Shown: positions 43,601 to 46,138 of the stretch, one piece after another | Numbering within the stretch: the first letter of the stretch is position 1 | Layout of the letters: every line of letters starts with the position of its first letter | Assembly (NCBI GenBank): GCA_003963115.1 | Contig: RXJQ01000004.1 | Coordinates: 1-64,000, forward strand | DNA from: Burkholderiales bacterium | GTDB lineage: Bacteria; Pseudomonadota; Gammaproteobacteria; Burkholderiales; Burkholderiaceae_C | DNA length: 64,000 nt | Reading direction: 5' to 3' | Position numbers and translations under genes: made by a program | The notes under the pieces: model-generated | Seen by the model: the letters and a program-made list of their open reading frames with translations, nothing else | The model's database searches: none | What the model was told of the DNA's origin: nothing

Positions 43601-45785
43601 CCTGCAGCATGGAGGGCACGAAGTGCAGCGTGGTGACGGCACAGTCTTCAATGGTCTGGGCCAGATAGGACGGGTCTTGATGGCCGCCAGGCTTGGCCAC
43701 GACAAGTGGCGCGCCCGTGATCAGTGGCCAGAAGAATTCCCATACCGAGACGTCGAAGCCATAAGGCGTTTTTTGCAGGATGCGGTCGTGGGCTTGCAGC
43801 GCATAGGCTTTCTGCATCCATTGCAGGCGGTTGACCACGCTCCTGTGCTCGTTCATCACCCCTTTGGGGCGACCGGTGGAGCCCGAGGTGTAGATCACAT
43901 AGGCCAGGCTCGTGCTGCCAGGTGGCGCCCCGTCGGTGCTCGCCCTCGGTCTGACTCTACTCACACTGGACAGGTCGGCCGGTTGGGCCGCCAGCATGGC
44001 ATCCGCATCGACGATGGGCATCTCGCATGGCGGCAGCGAGGCACGCAGCCCCGTTTGCGTCAGCAACAGCCTGGGCTCGATCTCTTGTAGCAGATGGGTG
44101 AGTCTGTCTGCCGGGTACGCCGGGTCCAGCGGTACATAGGCGGCGCCAGCCTTGAGGATGGCGAGCAGCCCCACCACCAAGGCGTGACCACGCTCCATGA
44201 ACAGGGCCACCAGATCACCACTGCACACCCCTTCGGCTTGCAGCATCAAGGCCAGGTGGTTGGCTTGCTGATCAAGTCCGCCATAGCTGACAAACTGCTT
44301 GTCATCTACCAGAGCTGGCCGATCCGGGTGTGCCAGCGCCTGTTCCTCGAAAAGCTGGTGGAGGGTCTTGTCTTCGCTGAAGCTGCAGTCATGCTGGTTG
44401 AAGCCATGCAGCACTTGCTGCACTTCTTCGGCGGGCATCAAAGGCAGGCAGCCGATGGGGCCCGCATGACCTTGCAAGACGGCGTCACAGGCAGTGGCCA
44501 GTCGTTGACGCAGCCGGGTGACCTCGTCGTCGCGAAGATGTGCCCGGTTGAACACCAGCTCGACCTGCACGCCGTCGGCATGGTGATAGTCCTTGACCGC
44601 AATGGCCAGTGGCGTCTGCTCGTGCTGGTTGTGCAGTGTCCAGAACCTGGGGTTGCCCGTGCCCATCTGCACGTCGGCATCGAAGGCTTCGTAGGAAAAG
44701 GTGATGTCGAACAGCTGCCTGCGGCCGGTCTGGTTGAGCTGGACGGCCCGGTTGATGTCCGAGATGGGCAGGCGCTGGTGACGCAGACAGCGGCGCAACT
44801 CGCCTGCCATGGCTTGCATCTGGGCGATGAAGGTGCGGTTGCGGTCGACGGTCAACCCGATTGGGTTCATGGACGAGAACATGCCGATCGTCTGCCGCTG
44901 GGCCGGCGTGGTGCGGTTGTGCACCGGCACCCCAATCACGATCTCGTCCACATCGCTGACACGCGAGAAGTAGCTGTGGACCAGGGCCAGAAAGAAGTGG
45001 TTCTCAGTCAAGCCATGTGAGGCGCTCCATGTTCGGATACGGTCAAACGTCTCGCGGCTGACTTGCAAGATCTGCTTGCCGCTGTCCGGCGCCTTGCCTT
45101 GTGCGTGAACATGGGTTGCGGGCAGCAACGCGGGCGGCAAGGTGCTGTAGCGCGCACGCCAGAAGGCCACGTCGCGTTCGAACCTGGGGCTGCTCAGGTA
45201 GCGCTGTTCAGCGTGGAGAAAGCCCAGATAGGAGGGCGCAGGCGTGAGGTCCAGCGCCTTGCCGCTCAGCAGGCGGTTGTAGGCCTCGATGATGGCAGCG
45301 CCCGCCATGGGCACGCCATAGCCGTCGATGATCAGGTGGTGGTAGCGGTGCAGCCAAAGATGACGGTCTTCGTCGTAGCGGACCAGCAGCATGTCCCAGG
45401 GCAGTTCGCCGGCCAGAGGCAGAGCGCTGCTGAACACATCCTGCACGTGCTGCAAGGCCTGCTCGCGGGCTTGAGGATGAGCAGACAGGTCCAGCACGGG
45501 CAGTGGCCGGTCGATCTCATCGAGCAGCCTGAACGAGGGCACGCCTTCGTGCACCTGCAAGGCCATGCGCAGGGCATCGTTGGTGCGAGCCACATGGTTG
45601 ATCGCCGTGCGCAGCAATTCAATATCGATAGGCCCTTGGATTTCTGCGCACATGCCGATCTGGTAGATGGGCCGATTCGGTTGCAGCATCTGATCGAACC
45701 AGATAACTTGTTGAACCGAAGACAAGGCGACATCGAAGACGTCGCAGTGGGCGTCTTGTGCGAAAGGGATGACCAGATCGTTCAT
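17937..45785 (-). CDS. Giant eight-module non-ribosomal peptide synthetase
   Basis: A single frame of about 9,282 residues starts at the ATG at 45785; an in-frame TTG at 45800 would add five residues. The order is Cstarter-A-PCP, seven further C-A-PCP modules, then two thioesterases. Phosphopantetheine serines fall at residues 1047, 2134, 3226, 4325, 5405, 6523, 7624 and 8685. All A domains keep the core YTSGSTG-like loop and the catalytic Lys of A10. No E, methyltransferase, oxidase or PKS domain is present. Specificity pockets read Ser, hydrophobic, hydrophobic, Phe, hydrophobic, uncertain (Glu in the pocket), Ile/Val, Phe. C2, C3, C4, C6 and C7 look like dual condensation/epimerisation domains, while C5 and C8 look like ordinary LCL domains. 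The predicted product is an N-acylated octapeptide released, possibly as a ring, by the tandem TE. No MbtH-like or phosphopantetheinyl transferase gene is nearby. Confidence 0.95.
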   Translation of the reverse strand: MNDLVIPFAQDAHCDVFDVALSSVQQVIWFDQMLQPNRPIYQIGMCAEIQGPIDIELLRTAINHVARTNDALRMALQVHEGVPSFRLLDEIDRPLPVLDLSAHPQAREQALQHVQDVFSSALPLAGELPWDMLLVRYDEDRHLWLHRYHHLIIDGYGVPMAGAAIIEAYNRLLSGKALDLTPAPSYLGFLHAEQRYLSSPRFERDVAFWRARYSTLPPALLPATHVHAQGKAPDSGKQILQVSRETFDRIRTWSASHGLTENHFFLALVHSYFSRVSDVDEIVIGVPVHNRTTPAQRQTIGMFSSMNPIGLTVDRNRTFIAQMQAMAGELRRCLRHQRLPISDINRAVQLNQTGRRQLFDITFSYEAFDADVQMGTGNPRFWTLHNQHEQTPLAIAVKDYHHADGVQVELVFNRAHLRDDEVTRLRQRLATACDAVLQGHAGPIGCLPLMPAEEVQQVLHGFNQHDCSFSEDKTLHQLFEEQALAHPDRPALVDDKQFVSYGGLDQQANHLALMLQAEGVCSGDLVALFMERGHALVVGLLAILKAGAAYVPLDPAYPADRLTHLLQEIEPRLLLTQTGLRASLPPCEMPIVDADAMLAAQPADLSSVSRVRPRASTDGAPPGSTSLAYVIYTSGSTGRPKGVMNEHRSVVNRLQWMQKAYALQAHDRILQKTPYGFDVSVWEFFWPLITGAPLVVAKPGGHQDPSYLAQTIEDCAVTTLHFVPSMLQAFLAQLDAGRCPGLRRIICSGEELPWSLQQAVFDKLPGVSLHNLYGPTEAAIDVTAWDCKPGEPSEPDSDEAWQPRLRRVPIGRPIDNTRIYILDERGQPVPIGVPGEIHIGGVGVARGYLKQAALTAERFLPDAWDKAHASARVYKTGDIGRWRTDGAIEYLGRSDHQVKIRGQRVELGEIEFHLTRQADVKDALVMAIHTPSDGSAMADQKLVAYVTASDAASRQSMPGKLRAALRETLPAHMVPNAFVVLDAWPLSANGKLDRKALPPPDEAAYVHHGHVPPQGLVETALAAIWEALLQVPQVGRLDNFFDLGGHSLLVIKMAERLRPMGWHADMRMVFESPTLADLARALEARSTPQHTLQSSQIPSDCACITPAMLDLVDLSQEQIDDIVQRLEVRADQIQDIYPLTPLQEGMLFHHVTGHVDTAGQGDAYIMPMLLAVQSMADLDSFLHALQTVIDRHDALRTAVLWAGLPHPIQVVLRQARLPVHWLERDATPTPLDQLQARMAPQQLHMALDKAPLVRVEVLANGAGCYALVYLHHLVDDNQSLQRVLGELRACMAGQHASLSTPTPYRHHVARTLALADQTKDQAFFKQHLSGIDEPTAPFGLSDVQGDGSAIEEARLALPTPWGQQLLEQTRRHSVTAAALFHAAWALVVAQTSGRDDVVFGTVLSGRLYAGPDAAHAVGAFINTLPLRMRLDGLAVRQLVTCVQRDLVSLLDHEHVPLSLAQRSSALPPGAPLFTSILNFRHRQDTDIAPGGQLAPGVGLLQAQERSNYPFVVSVDDSHGQFTLQAQAPREVGAERIARMLQTAAFALVEALAYTPDEAALALNVWPQDELDQVLHQFSGIHQPAKVDERLVQDLLAQHATSCPDAPALEMDAQLWTHGQLHRRSNQWARHLRTLGVGRGSLVALCMPRGPELICGLLAILKAGAAYVPIDPTYPAQRMAHMLSDSGVQVVLTHGDVSAALPETGARLVLVDLDQDMLEANLPDDLDVVRATLSSQDPAYVIYTSGSTGQPKGVMVAHASLVHLATRQQTGLLASPDSRVLQFGSISFDASIWECLLAWGAGACLVLASREALLPGQPLYDTLRDKRITHALLPPVAVSMMPTHLGLPALQALCVGGEACPAGLARLWAQPVSGRRFINLYGPTEATVCATSHECRPDEAGPIPIGRPLPGSQVYILNHRMQALGPGVVGEIYIGGPGVALGYLHRPAWSDERFLTHPQLPQAGRLYKTGDLARWQADGSIVYLGRQDQQIKLRGFRIELGEIQDALLKHAMVREAAVLLENRDGAQPRLAAYLTLARDGTEAPTTSELRQVLRTLLPDYMVPSAFIILDELPLTSNGKLDPHRLPKPVADERHEADEQPPQGPLEQTLATVWSELLQLPGVQRHDNFFDLGGHSLMIVQMLERLRQAGHVVDARSIFAARDLADLAERITDMACARAVTQSMTPSLEEAPSRHALTTAQREAVIHTVEDGADQVQDIYPLAPLQEGMLYHRLLDPQSGDAYILPLLLGFETQAQLQAFVQALQQVVDRHDVLRTAMRWQGLPRPVQVVMRQASLVVESFDPEDPAICGQSVRAQFESLMGLQHMHMDLAHAPLIRLRAAPDENGQWLLLLMVHHLVCDHVSLEVVLQEVQTCLQGLPIRAQAAMPYRDFVRLSLQQADDENALAYFRRRLGDVDQPCLLFDVAAVQGHGQDLVEDRQALPPALTQRLRTSARQLSVSPAALVHVAWALVAGRCTGRHDVVFGSVLSGRLQARAKDLSAERSVGLFVNTLPMRVQVSGRHASELVRATQQDLIELIVHELSTLAVAQRCSAVPVGEPLFNAVLNYRHSASGEASLAALTSLCVLQSMERSNYPITVSVDDFGHDLSLSTQAVCPADARRLNRYFLCALEQLADALQAELAGHAGPALDELDIMPLAERKQLLQAFSGAQGRHASPVHDGPVHALFEAQVRRDPHALALSHGEREWSYGQLEAQAQELAARLHAQGTRPGRLVAIALERGPDMIIGLLATLKAGAAYLPIDISYPDERISYILSDARPTLVLVNDTSLARMHRLLAQSDAGILDIHATSHDAAVAHASPGSRLPEVREQDLAYVIYTSGSTGQPKGVMIEHGGLCNLLAASIIPLGLTEHSRVLQYASFSFDASAWEWLMALCTGASLHLADQADLLPGPALQATLRTKRITHVLLSPAVLAAWPLGNAADTLQTLIAGGDACPAELARQYAHVPRFVNAYGPTEASVCVTLEASDPSEAQAGTVMSIGRPLPGTRVYILDESGRPTPLGVAGEICIGGAGVARGYLHRAALTAERFVPAPFDHRPDARLYKTGDVGRWRDDGRIDYLGRRDQQIKVRGFRIEPGEVEACLRTIEGVREAVVLARKGTSGDQRLIAYVAGSDTVLDGQVLRGQLQHRLPDHMVPAHIEVLPHLPLNASGKVDRKALPELGLDAMVPTGHGEDAPQGQVEQAVAEVWADLLQCGTINRHASFFDLGGHSLLIVQMVERLRALGYAVTVRDALESRSLMELAQTAASAHPPEPQPDDLAGALIPDGCKRITPDMVPLASLSQAQIDALMARTPGGASNLQDIYPLAPLQEGLLFHRLLAQGQAGEAHNEADAYLLPVVFAADSRAQLDAFLRALQQVIDRHDILRTSMAWQGLDAPVQLVWRQATLPVNWLPAGITPSGHFDPVSHLTRHLASLPPMPLEQAPLGRVLVLPPIDEDPAAAWHLALQMHHLVCDHVTQELLLAEIRTLLTDAPTPLAAPTPYRLFVAKAMQADGRAQATAYFATQLGDVSEPTWPMGLRDVQGDGQGIQQHQSHLDATMAQAIRRFAQEQGVSPAAVFHAAWALVVGQCSGREDVVFGSVLSGRLHGADQAKGAATALGLFINTLPLRLKLHASPDAGALVQQTQHALMGLLRHEQASLADAVRCSSVPVGTPLFSAVLNYRHTSTDLLEPRFAGLTLLHSQERSNYPFALSVDDLGDGFMLSAQTHEAPERVTGYVLQALRGLLGGQAIHTLSVLPEDELSWLRQLNQTEAAFNTQATIHGLVEQQARLTPQAIALQFESERLTYAQLDQRASDLAHHLHAQGLRHGDILALLLDRTPDAFVGMLAALKLGAAYLAIDPAYPLARIGYMLRDARPAMLASQAAQQLLLSQIDQFSTPWQAPIAMVDQLAEAPATSFAPLPAVAISPNHLAYVVYTSGSTGEPKGVMVSHRGLCNLAAVQRQQLQVGTDSHVLQFAAYGFDACAWEWVMALTSGATLHLARREDIMPGPPLQHLLARDGITHVTLPPVALAALDIQQPLPALRTVIVAGEACPPALATQWAKPGRRFFNAYGPSEATVCATMHECLPSNGDGAAQSVVPIGKPIANVQAHVLDAAGRPVPMGVPGEIYIGGTGVALGYLHRDALTAERFVTSPSIGAHTRLYRTGDLGCWRADGVLTYLGRIDQQLKLRGHRIEPGEIEAHLSRQAGVQDSIVVLRHDRQNEPYLAAYVRALDAQVIDIGQLRKALQAALPEVMVPAAMVILDAWPLTPNGKVDRQALPDPSSAAAEQQPLAKAPPQTATEHALANIWQAVLGLEQVSRHDHFFHLGGHSLRAVQLTTRIQNQLGVELPLRRIFETPVLSDMAGLIDAASQAHTPAPIPRMDRHGHLPLSWAQQRMWFLDRFPGAAAAYVLPLALQLKGQLDTDVLQAGLNALIERHESLRTRFPSDASQPSQVIDVPSPLTLDRHDLRAIWPALDAAQQQAVLADQAKAMQMPFDLAEGPLVRARLVQLADKAHLLYVTLHHIIADGWSMGVLTRDLATVYTALQQGQAIEQTLPPLRVQYVDFAQWQQQTLDDDRLQAQLGYWRHTLADAPELLSLPTDRPRAAVQSHAGATLPMHVSLQTTVGLQALARASGTTLYMVMLSAWSMLLSRLSGQDEVVIGSPVANRQHPDLEGLVGFFVNTLAMRIRLQASDTLQDVLTQVREVALAAYAHQDLPFERVVEAVAPIRSLSHSPVFQATLSLQNAPSSKLALPGLEVSTVAVDRLGSPFDLNLVLHEVDGQLQGAIEYASDLFDRSTVQRWADSLNTLLDAMARLAHPASQDSAGMRCTWRSLPWLSQPQQQQLINFNPEPQPIEATCLDLLFEQQVDRTPDAIALTFEDATISYLALDERANHLAHGLCDLGIGRNDIVAILCDRGMDMIVSILGVLKAGAAYLPLDPAYPTARLAFMLDDAAPKAVVTQHGLLNVLTRIANPQGMPVLVVDSPEQITRTNSLRLSGLRLDDSQRSPSDLAYLIYTSGSTGEPKGVMVEHQGLHNLAEVSRTALHLTPSSRVLQFASFSFDACAWEWIMALTTGARLHLARRESLLPGPALRDTLSRHRITHVLLSPSALSASPLGSAAQTLETLIVGGEACQEAVVAPYVAHCRVINAYGPTEASVCVTLHHCPQALPGGPLPIGQPLPNTRIHILDADLQPVPVGVTGEIFIGGMGLARGYLGRPALSASRFISRPDVPQQRLYRTGDLACWLADGSIAYKGRNDHQVKIRGFRIELGEIEACLLSLPEVREALVLPRPDSAGRQRLLAYVTLKRPDHAPLTGQALRTRLKATLPEHMLPNAIMVLAQLPCTPNGKLDRDALPEPEAEAPGKDIHDKADATPTGSAEIALARIWSELLGKVQVGRHDSFFDLGGHSLLIMQMIERLREHGWHTCISDVFKTKTLAELAGTLRPQALDQDVSVDTAGPIPAGTERISPDMLSLIELTQDQIDALVAKVPGHAANVQDIYPLTPLQEGILFHHQLSDNSNDSGADAYILPLALKLRDGDTLSRFLGALQTVIDRHDVLRTAMAWRDLPQPVQIVWRKAPLHVSALALQSPAQCGASEVDQLKAMMASGLLHMSLETAPLLRVQVADAAHEQPQHLLLCLHHIVCDHISLEVVLHEVAVLMQDPQTALPQAQRYRPFVAHTLAKQDEAAARTFFSERLADANECTAAFGLLDAHGSGLDTHTAQYTLPRPLAERLRAQAQTHGVSPAALFHLAWARVLACCSGRGDVVFGSVMSGRLHAAHDVSGVHQVLGMFVNTLPVRVRLNEGGGDVSSALQHLHQELLALVRFEQTPLSLALQCSGVPAATPLFTAMLNYRHSVSLDAAAQEAAWPGVELIASQERSNYPLSLSVDDTGVDFVLSTEVQRPVSAKRVNGYMATTLACLADALDAKGSNSLRSLNILPATERRLVLKTFSESGLIWNDDQAATVLVHELIAARAAAQPDALAVACQDRSLSYRELNERAAVLAAHLRQRGVQPDELVGICLPRSPELIIALLGVLQSGAAYVPLDPRYPAERLQQMLTQAQPRWVITDQAGLDSCLVPSTSAQLLDIEDVLAIEPGSLPDQAHPPVEGQHLAYVIFTSGSTGVPKGVMIEHRNLAAFVRAASLSYGLSRQDRVLQFSSISFDAAVEEIFAPLSVGACVVLRDEEMIASPAQFFAACTRLRISVLGLPTAYWQQLASAGGECMHDPEGDQSTPPWRLVVIGGEAASAHAMAQWQRQHGRHARLLNSYGPTETTVVATVAQVPSHDDLQAGHPAPVGIGQPLPGTRILILDRDMQPTPIGVAGEIYIGGDQVGRGYLHRPDLTAERFVQDPLTGARLYRTGDIGRWNEHGQIEHLGRQDDQVKLRGFRVELGEIEARLSHMPAVHHAVVALHHRESGDGQLVAYVVWRDGLTHEAALSQLRAQLKAGLPDYMVPQAIVSLPALPMSPNGKVDRKALPAPDREAFAATQTAAPEGEREQALARIWSDLLRLPTIGRHDSFFELGGHSLLVMQMIERLRQAGWHIPLRRVFEQPRLLDLAQALTSSCATNGVFKPSSNLIPAGATHITPDMLDLVELTQDQLTHIANQVPGGMRQIQDIYPLAPLQEGILFHHLYAGEAGDTYILPTVLRVDSRERVDALLQAMQALINRHDMLRTAIVWEGLGDTKAVQVVWRNAQLPVQELGIGSAERAQQRIQAVIGGAQHMDLRQAPMLRVAVAGMEDGSSLVAIQIHHMVSDHVSQDIMLAEIQQTLAGRAALLPATIPYRHFVAHALHQRQHHDAQAFFTRQLQDITETTAPFGLTEVRAGLGHTEDARQALPDALAQRLRTQCRHLGISPAAVAHAAWSLVVSRTSGRDDIVFGSIVSGRMQGLPGADRVIGMFINTLPLRVNLQGLDATQLVQTVNTALLGLLDHEQASLALAQRCSGLDGATPLFTAVMNYRHSASGGHAPDWDGIELQSSQERTNYPISLSVDDLGNDLGDGFVLTAQVTVAPTSGHAVSLSRLPHRIVGYMVEALNTLLDALASRSTQSALTLNILPHSERQALLAPPQAEPSSAHQYSIPELFEAQARRTPHAMALSQNQGQCSYADLDRQANQLAHHLRASGLTEGETVALLMPRSMELVVAELAVLKAGASYVPLDIDAPVERQAFMLRDCGARLLLVSQTVPEALAMADLRIVDVQTEAAQIASRPCQALALPATPDDTAYIMYTSGSTGQPKGVIVPHRGITRVAVDNGYADIAPDDVVVHGSNPAFDASTFEVWGALLNGARLHIVDTSTVLDPVALKHTLLTQGVTVMFMTTALFSLYADALMDAFKRMKHLLFGGETLDPGPVRRVLKHGRPRHLLHVYGPTETTTFATAYRIDDLDEHATHIPIGRAIAQTQVYVLDAHLQALPVGVAGEIYIGGQGVAQGYLGQPALSAERFIQDPFRPSPGARLYRTGDLGLWHEPGVLVYAGRHDAQIKIRGFRIEPGEIEARLLQCGDVRDAVVLARQDRPGDKRLTAYITPGQGLTPSQIDIASLRAQLKAALPDYMLPSDILVLPSLPLTSNGKVDRRALPAPPDQHDTSSVLADQALNLSDTERALATIWQDLLQRPVSSRDSHFFDMGGHSLLAVQLVTRVREHTQLPLSLKQVFDAPRLVDMAALLDTLPLASQTAPSGPIQRVARGKPLPLSLAQQRLWFLDQLEGASGAYVIPMALQLEGMLDIDALQAALDGLMARHESLRTVFPVKDGQAVQLVQAPASFKLKIVDGGIQDLHAAESLARDATLNAVFDLSTGPLLRATLVKATDERHLLFIAMHHIISDGWSMGILVQELIELYSASKESRPTSLAPLSIQYADYAVWQRQALDQAGLSKQANFWREALRHAPPLLTLPTDHPRPAVQTYAGARSPITLDAPLTADLHACAQRHGVTLHMLLLAAWSILLTRLAGQDEVVIGTPVANRPRRELEGLIGFFVNTLPLRLRPRPTQTVSEMLASLRDDTLAAYAHQDLPFDQMVEAIAPPRSLSHAPVFQVLFSLNNVPSATAGIPGLQVSTLDIPAQHTQFDLALALQEVDGHLCGSLDYATDLFEPSTIDRWLAHWQVILHGLAKATTSSSVADLPWLTNAQRVQVVDTFNATQRHWPEDTLVHTLFEQQAAQHPDACALRFQGMRMSYSELNHRADMLAARLHQRGVGPDKLVAVLLERSPDMIVAILAILKAGGAYLPLDPSYPLARLRYMVDDARPLVLLSSAASREQALDIADARILLDVESSPRTASTSVPPSSTCQAQHLAYVIYTSGSTGQPKGVLLTHEGLHNLACWQRTVFQAGPGDRVLQFASFSFDASTWEWVMALSHGATLVLATKDQLRPGPNLMATLRDEQITHATLPPVALNAMSTLLDDTPLPTLGTLIAAGEACATSIVNRWAPDRRFFNAYGPTETTVCATVHQCSAGQAGNPPIGSPIANTQIHVVDGQGQPQPVGVAGEILIGGAGVARGYLNRPELDAERFIPDLFQQGRPHARLYRTGDLGRWRPDGSLEYLGRLDHQVKVHGLRIELGEIEAQLRTYPDVQDAIVLTEGQAGQEQTLTAYVVTQAVANCANVLRQHLRTSLPAYMVPGRILPVSALPLTPNGKVDRQALTLLGQQSATGQATTPHEAPRDDLELALCTLWQETLSLSTPVGRHDSFFDLGGHSLAAARLMSRVQELGVELPLSALFNHPTPASLAQVARSIPLASDLTGSVPLRRQGSLAPLFLVHELSGTALPYLPLSRLIQANRPVHGLTLNTMETAAPCIPQLVDHHITTMRCIQPQGPYHLAGWSMGGVLAHAIAARLLHEGETIAFMGLIDAPCPSGLSPVDSGQADERAMVLAHLASQTMPDEDSARQQLAQWATLPDACAIVQAAKQAGRLPPGSLPDEILSMLLRAHALMNALHEYTPTALPTPLHYFAAEESDTDSDPSRGWAQLSPSGLVMRRIGGDHWSILRGEALPSLAQAINQALQAPSKPDQGALTDDGPSSLVVIQAGQVGVTPLVCIPGAGANVTCFVPLALALGSHVPVYGLQTRGLDGRQAPHASVEAAAHAHIQALHALPLQGPIKLVAHSFGGWIAFEMARQWRASGGELTELVLLDSVPPGSHGPKRRQLDRVDALTELLPLLTQQAKHPLALDKATLLKADVEQHAPLLHQAMVEAKLIGPLTPIQHIEGLIRVFTQNLNTAYQPATGIDVPVRLLRAQSRPPDQAMGDHGSSGDPHHRIQPWSTLAPIRWAGDVPGNHMTMLDQPHIEAVVKAMRDV
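19617..22799 (-). other. NRPS module 8: LCL-type C, A (Phe), PCP
   Basis: The C domain starts LPLSLAQQRLWFLDQL and has HHIISDGWS, the ordinary LCL form. The A pocket is D-A-W-T-I-A-A-V-C-K, again the Phe code and identical to module 4. PCP serine is residue 8685 in FFDLGGHSLAAARL, the subtype feeding the thioesterase. The C-terminal residue of the product should be L-Phe. Confidence 0.85.
22800..26102 (-). other. NRPS module 7: dual-type C, A (Ile/Val), PCP
   Basis: The C domain starts DIYPLAPLQEGILFHHLY with GDTY following and has HHMVSDHVS. The A pocket reads D-A-F-F-L-G-V-T-F-K, close to known Ile and Val codes. PCP serine is residue 7624 in the HSLLAVQL subtype that precedes an LCL C domain. 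Residue 6 should be D and residue 7 L. Confidence 0.82.
26103..29456 (-). other. NRPS module 6: dual-type C, A of unusual pocket, PCP
   Basis: The C domain starts DIYPLTPLQEGILFHH and has HHIVCDHIS. The A domain differs from all others in the gene: its A4 region is FDAAVEEIF, so pocket position 239 is Glu instead of Trp or Phe, and the code reads D-A-E-G-V-G-S-V-V-K. An acidic pocket residue suggests a basic side chain (Lys/Orn-like), but Gly at 278 leaves this weak. PCP serine is residue 6523. Residue 5 should be inverted by this module's C domain. Confidence 0.75.
29457..32696 (-). other. NRPS module 5: LCL-type C, A (hydrophobic), PCP
   Basis: The C domain starts LPLSWAQQRMWFLDRF with a canonical HHIIADGWS and lacks the extended N-terminal His motif. 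It therefore looks like a standard LCL domain. The A pocket is D-A-W-L-I-G-A-V-C-K, the same as module 3. PCP serine is residue 5405 in the HSLLIMQMIERLR subtype that precedes dual C domains. Confidence 0.8.
32697..35993 (-). other. NRPS module 4: dual-type C, A (Phe), PCP
   Basis: The C domain starts DIYPLAPLQEGLLFHR and has HHLVCDHVT. The A pocket reads D-A-W-T-I-A-A-V-C-K, the established Phe code of gramicidin/tyrocidine-type A domains. The PCP (serine at residue 4325) is of a different subtype, FFHLGGHSLRAVQL, and precedes an ordinary LCL-type C domain. Residue 3 should be D and residue 4 should stay L-Phe. Confidence 0.85.
35994..39269 (-). other. NRPS module 3: dual-type C, A (hydrophobic), PCP
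   Basis: The C domain starts DIYPLAPLQEGMLYHR with SGDAY following, and its His motif is HHLVCDHVS. The A pocket reads D-A-W-L-I-G-A-V-C-K, identical to that of module 5; a Leu-like or aromatic substrate is expected. PCP serine is residue 3226. Dual activity would make residue 2 D-configured. Confidence 0.8.
39270..42530 (-). other. NRPS module 2: dual-type C, A (hydrophobic), PCP
   Basis: The C domain begins with DIYPLTPLQEGMLFHH followed by a GDAY, the extended N-terminal His motif of dual C/E domains. Its second His motif is HHLVDDNQS, so the usual final Gly is Asn. The A pocket reads D-A-W-L-C-G-L-V-C-K, which I cannot match to a specific code; a large aliphatic or aromatic residue is likely. 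PCP serine is residue 2134. The dual C domain would invert residue 1, giving D-Ser. Confidence 0.8.
42531..45785 (-). other. NRPS module 1: starter C, A (Ser), PCP
   Basis: The first C domain opens with LSSVQQVIWFDQM and has a complete active site HHLIIDGYG. The tract PIYQIGMCAEIQGPID matches starter C domains that attach a fatty acyl group to the first amino acid. The A-domain pocket (positions by GrsA alignment) reads D-V-W-H-I-S-L-I-D-K, one conservative change from the classic Ser code. The PCP serine is residue 1047 in NFFDLGGHSLL. Boundaries are approximate. Confidence 0.88.
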
Positions 45786-46138
45786 GGAAAACGGCGGCAA
45801 CGGAACATCTCACCCGTTGCCTGGTGCTCTTGGTGGGTCTGACGTGTGTAAGGGCGCTACAGCCTGTTGTAGTGGGCTGTTACCTGGGATGGCTTCCTCA
45901 GTAGTTGAGATGTTGACCAATTCACTTGTCAACTTGTCAGAGGGTTTTCCATCGCCGATGGTCGCTGAAACCCATTTCGATCAATGAATTCGGCCCTTGA
46001 ATCAGGGGGGTAAATAAATGGGTCCCAACAAACCCGGATAAATCTGGTGAAGCCTTCTATCTGATTTACCAAATCCACCCATTGCGGCAATATCTCATTG
46101 GGTTTCCAATGAATATCCGCTTCATGGGGTCGTCACCA
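45786..46138. promoter_or_regulatory. Upstream region of the NRPS with repeat elements
   Basis: This gap holds the NRPS promoter. GTTGAC (45912-45917) and GTCAAC (45928-45933) form an inverted repeat with a 10-base spacer. Overlapping it, ACTTGTCA is directly repeated at 45924-45931 and 45932-45939. Closer to the gene, ACAGCC / GGCTGT (45859-45864 and 45875-45880) can form a small leader hairpin. No convincing -35/-10 pair or Shine-Dalgarno sequence could be assigned. Regulator identity is unknown. Confidence 0.45.

Noticed and set aside
40644-44090. A plus-strand open frame of 1,148 codons opposite the NRPS
   Set aside because: It mirrors the NRPS codons on the other strand. In high-GC DNA the antisense frame lacks stops. 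The translation is rich in His, Gln and Arg and has no recognisable domain.
17937-45785. Stand-alone epimerase, methyltransferase or PKS domains in the NRPS
   Set aside because: Each inter-module stretch runs directly from PCP to C domain. The module lengths of about 1,060-1,120 residues leave no room for an extra domain.
17937-45785. Two or more separate NRPS genes rather than one
   Set aside because: No stop or frame break was found between modules, and all PCP serines fall in one frame relative to the ATG at 45785.
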